DNA of 8,817 nt from Actinomycetota bacterium (GCA_016870295.1 VGBY01000040.1:1-8817), one strand, 5' to 3'; shown: positions 1-5,851, numbered from the stretch's first letter. Made by a program: numbers and translations. Notes: generated from the letters alone by a model not told the origin.

Positions 1-10
1 GGTGGTCATG

Positions 11-83
<73 letters not shown>

Positions 84-142
84 GAGGGCGGATCGCTTCC
101 GGCGACGCATCACGCCACAAGATTCAATCCGACCAGCGCTTC

Positions 143-148
143 AGGCTA
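143..148 (-). promoter_or_regulatory. Possible -10 element of the tRNA-Lys promoter
   Basis: TAGCCT is read on the minus strand, about 60 bases upstream of the tRNA 5' end. The same hexamer occurs immediately upstream of the M14 peptidase start at 3461. No convincing -35 box is visible. Transcription would begin near 136 and leave a leader of roughly 50 nt to be removed by RNase P. Apart from this, positions 84-167 show nothing. Confidence 0.3.
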
Positions 149-167
149 GTTGGAGAAGTGGAAATCG

Positions 168-488
168 TTACGCCGACTTGGCGTGACGTAGTTCAAGCTG
201 AATACGGGTGCGTCGCGCATTGGTACGCCGCTTCCACTCCTTCATCTTCCAATGTCGCAATCGACGGCGACCTGACTCGCGCTCGCTCGCGTGATGGTGG
301 TCGAGGTGATGCATCGGCTTCCACTCGACGGCTGGTTCATCGCACTCATCCACATCTCGCGAACGACCAACCGATGCAGCAAGGGCATGCAGCTCACCTT
401 TGACGCGGTGTCGTTCTGCGTGTGCGTGAGCACGCAACTCGGCTTTGGAGAGTGGTGCCGAGTCGTCACCACGATGACGTTTGCTCAT
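168..488 (-). CDS. Small basic His/Arg-rich hypothetical protein (106 aa)
   Basis: I do not recognise the family. The case for a real gene is the start context. On the minus strand AAGGGGG (494-500) sits 5 nt before the ATG and is close to an ideal Shine-Dalgarno sequence. A plausible promoter lies further upstream (531-558). The protein is strongly charged and has no membrane segment. Residues 1-10 are basic. Residues 15-40 look like an amphipathic Ala/His/Arg helix. Residues 44-60 are acidic, with the single Cys at 49. Residues 72-97 are very basic and contain two Trp (RHWKMKEWKRR). Twelve of the 106 residues are His, including a cluster at 60-66. The basic C-terminal half would suit binding to nucleic acid or to the ribosome, but that is inference only. 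The stop is 84 bases from tRNA-Lys and 98 bases separate the start from the DUF1566 gene, so it probably has its own transcript. Confidence 0.6.
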   Translation of the reverse strand: MSKRHRGDDSAPLSKAELRAHAHAERHRVKGELHALAASVGRSRDVDECDEPAVEWKPMHHLDHHHASERESGRRRLRHWKMKEWKRRTNARRTRIQLELRHAKSA

Positions 489-500
489 CCGTACCCCCTT

Positions 501-525
501 ACAAGGTGTGATGGGCTCCCCTTGT
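501..525 (-). promoter_or_regulatory. Hairpin in the leader of the 106-aa gene
   Basis: On the minus strand ACAAGG (525-520) can pair with CCTTGT (506-501) across a 13-base loop. The 3' arm ends directly against the AAGGGGG ribosome binding site (500-494). A hairpin here could modulate ribosome access. It could equally be chance, since only six base pairs are involved. Confidence 0.3.
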
Positions 526-530
526 CGGCG

Positions 531-558
531 AGAGTACTCCCGTTACGACAGAGGTCAA
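531..558 (-). promoter_or_regulatory. Candidate sigma-70-type promoter for the 106-aa gene
   Basis: On the minus strand, -35 TTGACC (558-553), a 16-nt spacer and -10 TACTCT (536-531). TACTCT fits the actinobacterial TANNNT pattern and TTGACC matches TTGACA in five of six bases. It lies in the 98-base gap after the DUF1566 gene. Transcription would start around 524, giving a leader of about 36 nt with the ribosome binding site near its end. Confidence 0.5.
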
Positions 559-586
559 GGGGGAATTGTTGCGGCGAGGTAACTCT

Positions 587-1951
587 TTACCCGAACGCGC
601 GAATCGGCCGCACGTGGAATGGGTTGAACCCGCCATCTTTTCGTGGGTCGCCAGTCAGCCATTTCTCGCGGTCGAATTGCTGGCCGTCAATCCACAGTTG
701 CGTCCAGGCGGTCTCGTTGTTGTACTCCGACGAAGTCCAATAGAAGCCGCGAGTAAAACCAAATGAGTTGTTGCCGGTGAGATCATTATCGGTGAGCGCC
801 AGCACGTTGTAGAGCGCGTCGAGTTCGTCTTTGCTCGGCAGAAACCAGTCATCCTTGCCGCCACAGACGAGCCCACCCGCGTATCCCGCGGCCGTCGGTT
901 CAACGGCTACCAGGGTGCGGTGTTGCTTCCAGATGAGCTCAGTGTTCTTCGCACCCATACCGATCGCCTTGGAAAGCACACGGTTTCTTGCGGCCGTCTT
1001 CCATTCGGGATACAAGAGCGGCAGTTGCTTTGTGCCCTTCTTGTTCGCCGCGGCGTTGCGCCACACCTTGCCACTCGTCTGGCACGAAGCAGGCGAGGCC
1101 TCGAGCCAACGACCCCATGGCTGTTTCGAGCCGGCGTCATAGAACACCACGCCACCACCCGGGCCGATGTCGCCGACCTGGCACGACGTACCCGCGCTGC
1201 AGGTTGGCGACGCACGACCGCCGGGGGGAATGGATGGCAGTGGAGGTCGCGCGGGCAAAGTCGCGCCGTTCGGGGCAAACGCTCGAACGAACAGTTTTCT
1301 CATCGGCGCGGATTTGAACGACGAGCCCTTGTGCTCGTTGCTCTTCGTGAGGTGCTTGTTGCCTTCCAATCCGGGAATGATGCCGTTGGCATCGGTGAAC
1401 TGGGTGCCATCGTGGAACAGCTGATACCAGGCGAAGGTGTCAGAAGCTTCGCTTGAGGTCCAATACGGACTGCCATTCACACCAATTTTGTACGCGGTGC
1501 TGAGCGGAGATTGATTCGTGGCAATGAAGTTGTAGAGCGCATCAAGTTCGTCTTTCGACGGGACGTGAAAGTCAAATGGAGGAGGATTATTAAACCGCCC
1601 AAAGAGCCGAAAGGAGTTGGGGCGCCCCTCACCGATTCGCTTACTCAGAATTCGATCCGTCTTCGCTGAATAGAGAATCTTCGAAAACCAACTCACCTCA
1701 CTCGCAAGTTGGCTGTTGATGGCAGCCGGCATTGCCTCCAGATACTGACCCCACCACTGCAGGGTCGGTGCGACGTAATAGACGATGCCGCCTCCTGGAC
1801 CGGTGTCACCCAGCTTGCACGTGCCGCCGTTCTTGCATGGAAGATTGGCGAGCGCGACTGATGAGTCACGTGACTCCGCGACAGTAGCGAGAAGTACGCA
1901 ACCGAGTGACGCAATGGCAAGAGCGGTAAAACGCTTGAGTGATCTCAACAT
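587..1951 (-). CDS. Secreted protein with two DUF1566 / Lcl C-terminal-type domains (454 aa)
   Basis: An exported protein of unknown function, made of two related modules. Residues 1-25 form a Sec-type signal peptide: basic MLRSLKR, a hydrophobic stretch to about residue 22, then a likely cut after TVA. Module 1 (about 39-226) starts with a Cys pair and GDTGPGGGIVYYV (48-60), then LEAMP, VPSKDELDALYN (130-141), YWTSSE (163-168), AWYQLF and FVRAF. Module 2 (about 251-454) repeats this order: GDIGPGGGVVFYD (260-272), LEASP, LPSKDELDALYN (371-382), YWTSSE (404-409), AWTQLW and VRPIRAF at the C-terminus. A Pro-rich linker (232-248) joins them. These motifs are typical of DUF1566 modules in bacterial surface proteins, probably binding or structural. 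I chose this ATG because it opens the signal peptide; reading further upstream runs back into the hemolysin III gene. No clear ribosome binding site is visible. Only 29 bases separate it from hemolysin III, so the two are probably co-transcribed. Confidence 0.9.
   Translation of the reverse strand: MLRSLKRFTALAIASLGCVLLATVAESRDSSVALANLPCKNGGTCKLGDTGPGGGIVYYVAPTLQWWGQYLEAMPAAINSQLASEVSWFSKILYSAKTDRILSKRIGEGRPNSFRLFGRFNNPPPFDFHVPSKDELDALYNFIATNQSPLSTAYKIGVNGSPYWTSSEASDTFAWYQLFHDGTQFTDANGIIPGLEGNKHLTKSNEHKGSSFKSAPMRKLFVRAFAPNGATLPARPPLPSIPPGGRASPTCSAGTSCQVGDIGPGGGVVFYDAGSKQPWGRWLEASPASCQTSGKVWRNAAANKKGTKQLPLLYPEWKTAARNRVLSKAIGMGAKNTELIWKQHRTLVAVEPTAAGYAGGLVCGGKDDWFLPSKDELDALYNVLALTDNDLTGNNSFGFTRGFYWTSSEYNNETAWTQLWIDGQQFDREKWLTGDPRKDGGFNPFHVRPIRAFG
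806..832 (-). repeat. Internal repeat, copy in module 2 of the DUF1566 gene
   Basis: This 27-base segment encodes KDELDALYN. It matches 1529-1555 at 25 of 27 bases, differing only at two third-codon positions. It marks the best-conserved part of the duplicated module. Confidence 0.7.
1529..1555 (-). repeat. Internal repeat, copy in module 1 of the DUF1566 gene
   Basis: Partner of 806-832, encoding the same nine residues KDELDALYN. The modules differ much more elsewhere, so this is a constrained core or a patch homogenised by recombination rather than a recent whole-module duplication. Confidence 0.7.
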
Positions 1952-1980
1952 GGGCGGTGAGATGGAGCGCAATGAGCGAG

Positions 1981-2637
1981 TTAGCGAACGATCAACAACG
2001 TCGCGGCGAACTGGCATACGACGGCCACGACCGTCATCACGTGCCAGATTTCGTGGAAGCCGAACACCTCGGGTCGCAATCGTGGGAACTTTCGCAGAAA
2101 CATCACCGCACCAGTGGTGAAGATGATGCCACCGGCCGCATACAGCGAGAGCGAGACCGGGCCCGCATGTCGGTATGCCCACGGCAACACGAGGATGACG
2201 ATCCACCCGAGGATGATGTACAGCGCTGACGCAAACTTGCGGGCGCGCCACAACGACTTCAACACGATGCCGAGCACGGCGAACGTCCACACCACGACGA
2301 GCAATGGGATACCAATCGACCGTGGTAGCGCCACCAAACACACTGGCGTGTATGTGCCCGCGATGAGCACATAGACCATCGAGTGGTCAATACGTTGCAT
2401 TGCATGCTGCACTCGTTTGCTGCGTGCAAACATGTGATACGACGCCGATGTGCTGAACAACGCGACCAATGACACCGAGTACACGACGCTCGCGATGGTG
2501 GCAAGCAACCCCTCGGCCAGCACGATCAGCATCAGCACCGCAGGTAGTGCCACCACCACCGCTACACCATGGATGCGGCCACGCCAGCGCGGTCGCCACA
2601 AACCTGTCGGATGATGAAACACGGGACTATGCGCCAT
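1981..2637 (-). CDS. Hemolysin III / PAQR family membrane protein (218 aa)
   Basis: A seven-helix integral membrane protein of the hemolysin III (YqfA / PAQR-related) family. Bacterial members are probably metal-dependent membrane hydrolases or stress proteins; cytolysis is shown for few. The family signature is complete: STSASYH (62-68), RIDHSMVYVLIAGTYTP (82-98) and FGFHEIWH (192-199). The four expected metal ligands are present: His68, Asp84, His195 and His199. Hydrophobic segments lie at about 23-41, 45-61, 87-104, 108-127, 137-153, 161-180 and 198-217. The ATG at 2637 has GGGAG (2644-2648) six bases upstream. A longer GTG start at 2667 lacks a ribosome binding site and would add ten atypical residues. 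The length is normal for the family. It probably leads a two-gene unit with the DUF1566 gene. Confidence 0.94.
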   Translation of the reverse strand: MAHSPVFHHPTGLWRPRWRGRIHGVAVVVALPAVLMLIVLAEGLLATIASVVYSVSLVALFSTSASYHMFARSKRVQHAMQRIDHSMVYVLIAGTYTPVCLVALPRSIGIPLLVVVWTFAVLGIVLKSLWRARKFASALYIILGWIVILVLPWAYRHAGPVSLSLYAAGGIIFTTGAVMFLRKFPRLRPEVFGFHEIWHVMTVVAVVCQFAATLLIVR

Positions 2638-2656
2638 GAATCGCTCCCATGTTGCG

Positions 2657-2662
2657 AGCGTA
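2657..2662 (-). promoter_or_regulatory. Possible -10 element for hemolysin III
   Basis: TACGCT on the minus strand fits TANNNT. A start site near 2650 would leave a leader of about 13 nt carrying only the GGGAG ribosome binding site. No good -35 is visible, so the gene may instead be read from upstream. Confidence 0.3.
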
Positions 2663-2694
2663 CCCACCTCGCTGATGATCCGTCGTCGAGATGC

Positions 2695-2940
2695 TCAGTG
2701 ACCGGAGTCGTGCGGCCAACTTCGCCAACTGCGTCCCCAGCGCGGCGACGTCCGACGCAGATACTCAGCCAATTTCGGCAAGCGATCTTCCACGATCTCG
2801 GGCAGCACAATATGGACGAGCATGTCGATCTGGCGCACGAACCGGCAGGGTGAGCCGAACCGGAAGCGACTCACAGCGGGCTTCTCGACGGCGCGAAGCA
2901 AGGCAAACGTCTCGCGAAGCGTGTGACGTCGCTCCAGCAC
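2695..2940 (-). CDS. Possible small leaderless gene, hypothetical protein (81 aa), perhaps frameshifted
   Basis: I do not recognise this protein. Two things argue that it is real. First, a -10-like TAACCT (2948-2953) lies exactly 7 nt before the GTG at 2940, the same hexamer and spacing as at the YceI gene. Second, codons 1-62 favour G or C in the third position and read like protein: RRHTLRETFALLRAV, then a hydrophobic run MLVHIVLPEIVEDRLPKLAEYL (40-61). After about residue 62 this frame turns into a Trp/Arg/Ser-rich tail that looks non-coding. Meanwhile the -1 frame gives a coherent helix-like stretch (SASDVAALGTQLAKL), open to a stop at 2627-2629. A one-base change near 2761 could therefore have altered the C-terminus. 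It lies 57 bases upstream of hemolysin III on the same strand. It could still be a chance ORF. Confidence 0.38.
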   Translation of the reverse strand: MLERRHTLRETFALLRAVEKPAVSRFRFGSPCRFVRQIDMLVHIVLPEIVEDRLPKLAEYLRRTSPRWGRSWRSWPHDSGH

Positions 2941-2947
2941 GGTAGTC

Positions 2948-2953
2948 AGGTTA
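2948..2953 (-). promoter_or_regulatory. Possible leaderless -10 element for the 81-aa ORF
   Basis: TAACCT on the minus strand, followed by seven bases (GACTACC) and then the GTG at 2940. Transcription would start at or next to the start codon. The hexamer lies within the 6-bp inverted repeat at 2947-2962, so a protein bound there would cover it. Confidence 0.35.
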
Positions 2954-3039
2954 GGGAACCTGCATCGCACGCGTGATTGCCGCAGTTCTAACGCACTCGC
3001 CGCGTTTCGGGGTTGTGCACACACCGATGTGGAGGCTGC

Positions 3040-3068
3040 TTGACAACTCACAGAAAGCGAGGAACGAT
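3040..3068 (+). promoter_or_regulatory. Promoter of the coiled-coil gene
   Basis: A perfect -35 TTGACA (3040-3045), a 17-base spacer and a -10 AACGAT (3063-3068) that keeps the key A2 and T6. The predicted start of transcription falls at 3075-3076, right at the second ATG. This favours a leaderless message starting at 3076. The alternative ATG at 3067 overlaps the -10 itself. Confidence 0.5.
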
Positions 3069-3075
3069 GCCCACC

Positions 3076-3405
3076 ATGACCGAGGAAACTCCGCCAGTGA
3101 CGACGGCACTCGATCCGGATGACTTCGACAAACCCGCATCTCGCGGATTCGTTCGCTACGAACTCGTCACGACTCGTAGTGAACTGCGCGAAGAGATCGC
3201 GGCCACCAAACTCGAACTCAAGCAAGACATCGCCAACGTGCGCACCGAACTCAAGCAAGACATCGCCAACGTGCGCCTCGAGATCGCCGAGTTGCGCACC
3301 GAGATGATCGACCGGTTCAACAAACTTGATCGCAGTCTGTGGTGGAAACTCTCGGTTACCGTCGCTGCAGCATCGGCCCTCTCTGAACTACTCAGCCGCA
3401 TGTAG
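3076..3405 (+). CDS. Tail-anchored coiled-coil protein (109 aa)
   Basis: A small protein with an acidic, Thr/Pro-rich head (1-22), a long coiled coil (about 26-86) and a C-terminal hydrophobic segment (about 89-106) that could anchor it in the membrane with the coil in the cytoplasm. The coil includes an exact 10-residue repeat spaced at 11 residues (ELKQDIANVR at 48-57 and 59-68), followed by the degenerate LEIAELRTEM. The layout resembles small CCDC90/DUF1640-like coiled-coil proteins, but I cannot assign a family. The start at 3076 gives MTEETPPV and sits 7 nt after a promoter-like -10 (3063-3068). ATG 3067 is possible but is only 2 nt from GAGGAA (3059-3064), too close for a good ribosome binding site. 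The gene stands alone, 55 bases before the M14 peptidase. Confidence 0.8.
   Translation: MTEETPPVTTALDPDDFDKPASRGFVRYELVTTRSELREEIAATKLELKQDIANVRTELKQDIANVRLEIAELRTEMIDRFNKLDRSLWWKLSVTVAAASALSELLSRM
3214..3276 (+). repeat. 33-base-period tandem repeat within the coiled-coil gene
   Basis: Thirty bases at 3214-3243 recur without any change at 3247-3276, separated by ACC. Identity at every synonymous position suggests a recent in-frame duplication that lengthened the coiled coil by one 11-residue turn. Confidence 0.9.
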
Positions 3406-3448
3406 CAACCCACCGCCACTCACTTCGCGCGTTGTAGCCAGCTCGGTC

Positions 3449-3454
3449 TAGCCT
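3449..3454 (+). promoter_or_regulatory. Probable leaderless -10 element for the M14 peptidase
   Basis: TAGCCT, followed by six bases and the ATG at 3461. No Shine-Dalgarno sequence is present between 3406 and 3460, which also favours a leaderless transcript. The -35 region is weak. Confidence 0.45.
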
Positions 3455-3460
3455 CGGCGC

Positions 3461-5155
3461 ATGACCTACGAATTCGACCGCTTCCTGCGCTACGACGAAA
3501 TGGCGGCGTGGCTGCGCGCACTCGCCGCACAACACCCCACCCTGCTCACCGTCGAGAGTTACGGTCAATCGCACCTCGGTCGCGAACTACTCGTCGCCAC
3601 CATCACCGATTCGCGCACCGGCGAACACCACACCAAGCCGGCGCACTGGATCGATGCCAATATCCACGCCGTCGAGGTCACCGGCGGTGTTGCCGCTCTC
3701 TACATCATCCATCACTTGGTGACGAAGTACGTCGCCGGTGACGCCGTCGTCGTCGAGGCACTACGCACGCGCACGTTCTACATCGCGCCCCGTGTGAACC
3801 CCGACGGTGTCGAAGATGCATTGGCCGACCGACCACTCTTTCATCGCTCCAGCGTGCGGTCATGGCCGTGGCGCGACGGTCATCGTTGGCCAGGTTTGCA
3901 TCCGCAAGACATCGACGGTGACGGACGCATCCTCACGATGCGCATTCCGGATGCTGACGGTGGATGGATGCAGCATCCCGATGAGCCGCGCGTGATGATC
4001 CCCGTCGGTCCACTCGGCGCACCGCAGGGTAAGCAGCGCTACCGTCTGCTGGCCGAGGGGCTGATCGAGAATTACGACGGCTTCACCATCGACCAGCCGC
4101 GCGACCCAGCTGGGCTCGACTTGAACCGCAACTTTCCTGCCGGTTGGGGCGTTGATGTGCTCGGTTCGGGCGACCACCCGCTCAGCGAACCTGAGATTCT
4201 CGCCCTTGTCAAAGCGGTGAAAGCGCGACCGAATGTTTGCGGTTACAACGCGTTCCACACTGCGGGCGGTTTTATGTTACGGCCAAGCAGCAATCTGCCC
4301 GACTCAAAACTGCCGCCCGAAGATCTCTTCATCTTCAAGAAGTTCGGCGAGCATTCCACGCCGCTCACCACATATCCGGTGCACTCGGTGTACGAAGATC
4401 TCACGTGGGACAAGTCGCGAGTGATGGGTGGCGCCGGCGACGACTGGGCATACGACCATCTCGGTGTGTACTCCTGGACCACGGAATTCTGGGATGCGAT
4501 CTACCGCGCCACGGGCGAACACTCACCGACCGACGTGTGGTACGTGGGCCCGACACCGGCGCAGGATCTCGCCGTCTGCAAGTGGAGCGACACGCACGCA
4601 CCCGGCTCGTATGTGGCGTGGTATCCGTATACGCACCCACAACTCGGGGCCATCGAACTTGGCGGGTACAACGCTCTGTATATATGGACGAACGCCCCTG
4701 CTTCGTGCCTGAAAGACGAGGTTGCACCGCACGCCGAGGTTGCGATCTATCAGGCAATGGCCGCACCGCGACTTGAAATCAAGCTCGCCGATGCCACGTC
4801 GCTCGGCGGCGACGTGTGGCGAGTGCGGGTCGGTGTCGCCAACACTGGTTGGTTGTCGACCACCGTCACCCAGCACGCACGAAGCAAGAAGATCGTGCTA
4901 CCAGCAACGGTGGAGATTGCGCATGCTTCATCAGCGAATGGCGCGGTCACGCTCATGGAAGGTGAGGCGCGCGTTCGCATCGGACAACTCGACGGGCGGT
5001 CAAAGTACCTACTGGATGGCGGCGCAATGTCGGATGGAACACCTGATCGTCACTTGCACACATGGTTGGTGCGCGCGACGACTGGCACCACTTTCACCAT
5101 TACTGCGTCACATCAGCGTGCCGGCACGGTGAGCACTTCGGTCACTCTGCGCTAA
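3461..5155 (+). CDS. Zinc carboxypeptidase, family M14 (564 aa)
   Basis: A metallopeptidase expected to release C-terminal residues from peptides. The catalytic domain spans about 5-430. Its start, HPTLLTVESYGQSHLGREL (25-43), is typical of M14. The zinc ligands are His69 and Glu72 (NIHAVE) and His266 (NAFHTAGG). Arg223 in DLNRNFP is the expected substrate-carboxylate residue, and Glu342 (TTEFWD) the catalytic Glu. From His266 to Glu342 the spacing is 76 residues, close to that in carboxypeptidase A. His69 to His266 is about 70 residues longer than in carboxypeptidase A because of an insertion (about 125-210) carrying DIDGDGRILTMRIPD (150-164), an acidic loop possibly binding calcium. A beta-rich ancillary domain (about 435-564) follows. 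There is no signal peptide or transmembrane helix, so it is probably cytoplasmic. The transcript is probably leaderless. The gene converges on the PQ-loop gene with overlapping stops. Confidence 0.95.
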   Translation: MTYEFDRFLRYDEMAAWLRALAAQHPTLLTVESYGQSHLGRELLVATITDSRTGEHHTKPAHWIDANIHAVEVTGGVAALYIIHHLVTKYVAGDAVVVEALRTRTFYIAPRVNPDGVEDALADRPLFHRSSVRSWPWRDGHRWPGLHPQDIDGDGRILTMRIPDADGGWMQHPDEPRVMIPVGPLGAPQGKQRYRLLAEGLIENYDGFTIDQPRDPAGLDLNRNFPAGWGVDVLGSGDHPLSEPEILALVKAVKARPNVCGYNAFHTAGGFMLRPSSNLPDSKLPPEDLFIFKKFGEHSTPLTTYPVHSVYEDLTWDKSRVMGGAGDDWAYDHLGVYSWTTEFWDAIYRATGEHSPTDVWYVGPTPAQDLAVCKWSDTHAPGSYVAWYPYTHPQLGAIELGGYNALYIWTNAPASCLKDEVAPHAEVAIYQAMAAPRLEIKLADATSLGGDVWRVRVGVANTGWLSTTVTQHARSKKIVLPATVEIAHASSANGAVTLMEGEARVRIGQLDGRSKYLLDGGAMSDGTPDRHLHTWLVRATTGTTFTITASHQRAGTVSTSVTLR

Positions 5156-5760
5156 GCAGGCGCTGCTGCAGCCATCTCGGTATGTGCATGACGCGACTGC
5201 CAGGCGCGCCACGCGATGTACGAAGCGCTCGGCACGAGCACGAGATTCGGGTACGACACGACGGGGTCGCCGATCGCGAGACCGTAGACGAACCATCCGG
5301 CACCCATCGACGCCAGCAGCACGTTCGAAACCACCGACACGCCAAACAAGTGCTTCGTGCGAACTGCTCGCCACACCTGCGGGATGATTGCAGGAGTACC
5401 GATCACGATGCCAGCAATCCCGATCGCAGTCGGTGAGATGAATGCGAACACCGAGCAGAACACTGCAGTTGCGACGAATGCAGCGAGAGGCTTCCACAAT
5501 GCGATCGCCTTCTTGCGCACCAGCATCACCATCAACGCGATGATTGCAATCTCGATGTTCAGGTTCGACAAGATCATCGGCAGGCTGTCGGTGGTGATCG
5601 CATAGGTGAACCACATCGGCGTTCCCGTCAAGCCGATGAGATGCGCACTCGGGGCGATGCCTTCCACGCTTTGGCGCGCATAGACCCGAATCACCTGCGG
5701 CCAAATGAAGGCGATGCCGAGCAGTGTGGCGACGGTGCCGGAAATTGCGCTCACATCCAT
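5152..5760 (-). CDS. PQ-loop (MtN3/SWEET-like) membrane protein (202 aa)
   Basis: A seven-helix membrane protein of the PQ-loop superfamily, whose members transport sugars, amino acids or other small solutes. The substrate cannot be read from sequence. Two PQ-loop repeats are visible. The first is FIWPQVIRVYARQSVEGIAP (18-37, Pro21-Gln22); the second is AIIPQVWRAVRTKHLFGVSV (124-143, Pro127-Gln128). Predicted helices lie at about 5-27, 38-55, 62-82, 88-108, 111-130, 141-163 and 167-186. The short tail is Ala/His-rich. Many bacterial homologues have one three-helix unit of about 90 residues; this is the full two-unit form joined by a linker helix. I chose the ATG at 5760 because it opens just before the first helix and has TAGCGT seven bases upstream. 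The longer frame to 5883 adds a non-membrane segment and runs over the opposite gene. Its TAG stop overlaps the M14 TAA by two bases. Confidence 0.93.
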   Translation of the reverse strand: MDVSAISGTVATLLGIAFIWPQVIRVYARQSVEGIAPSAHLIGLTGTPMWFTYAITTDSLPMILSNLNIEIAIIALMVMLVRKKAIALWKPLAAFVATAVFCSVFAFISPTAIGIAGIVIGTPAIIPQVWRAVRTKHLFGVSVVSNVLLASMGAGWFVYGLAIGDPVVSYPNLVLVPSASYIAWRAWQSRHAHTEMAAAAPA

Positions 5761-5767
5761 CGTGACG

Positions 5768-5773
5768 ACGCTA
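5768..5773 (-). promoter_or_regulatory. Probable leaderless -10 element for the PQ-loop gene
   Basis: TAGCGT on the minus strand, then seven bases (CGTCACG), then the ATG at 5760. No ribosome binding site is present. This mirrors the geometry at 3449 and 5839. Confidence 0.45.
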
Positions 5774-5816
5774 ATTCTTTGGGCTTTGAGAATCAGGTTC
5801 TTGTTCCCACAACACT

Positions 5817-5845
5817 CAGGTAACGGTGGCGTCACCGATAACCTG
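5817..5845. promoter_or_regulatory. Interrupted palindrome covering the YceI promoter
   Basis: The outer arms are CAGGT (5817-5821) and ACCTG (5841-5845). The inner arms are CGGTG (5824-5828) and CACCG (5833-5837), around a GCGT loop. The spacers are two bases on the left and three on the right. That makes ten base pairs in 29 bases. The right outer arm overlaps the -10 TAACCT (5839-5844), so the site is better placed as an operator than as an RNA hairpin: a leaderless transcript would not contain it. Confidence 0.45.
5839..5844 (+). promoter_or_regulatory. Probable leaderless -10 element for the YceI gene
   Basis: TAACCT, then seven bases (GCGAACC), then the ATG at 5852. No Shine-Dalgarno sequence precedes this ATG. 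It would drive the YceI gene and the 488-residue gene that follows. Confidence 0.45.
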
Positions 5846-5851
5846 CGAACC

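Larger units (their letters stand above)
2941..3075. other. Divergent intergenic control region
   Basis: A 135-base gap between the minus-strand 81-aa ORF and the plus-strand coiled-coil gene. It holds the leftward TAACCT element (2948-2953), inside a perfect 6-bp inverted repeat with loop AGGG (CAGGTT at 2947-2952, AACCTG at 2957-2962). It also holds the 8-bp palindrome TGTGCACA (3014-3021) and the rightward promoter at 3040-3068. If the 81-aa ORF is not a gene, the gap from hemolysin III to the coiled-coil gene is 438 bases with nothing else recognisable. Confidence 0.5.

Noticed and set aside
158..403. Plus-strand ORF of 81 aa opposite the 106-aa gene
   Set aside because: It is antisense to an ORF with a strong ribosome binding site and promoter, and its own start has no ribosome binding site.
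1952..2341. N-terminal extension of the DUF1566 ORF up to 2341
   Set aside because: It reads through the hemolysin III gene in another frame, and the signal peptide starts cleanly at 1951.
2691..2945. Plus-strand ORF of 84 aa in the 2.7-2.9 kb gap
   Set aside because: Its composition is Arg/Ser-rich without structure, and no ribosome binding site or promoter precedes it.
3014..3021. Palindrome TGTGCACA as a regulator binding site
   Set aside because: Eight bases with no second copy in the window; too short to claim an operator.
2695..3258. Long minus-strand ORF of 187 aa spanning the divergent region
   Set aside because: The part upstream of 2940 is antisense to the coiled-coil gene and its promoter and looks non-coding. 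Only 2695-2940 has independent support.
4237..4776. Plus-strand ORF of 179 aa within the M14 gene
   Set aside because: It lies in a different frame inside a gene whose catalytic motifs all fit; its Arg/His-rich composition is typical of an out-of-frame shadow in G+C-rich DNA.
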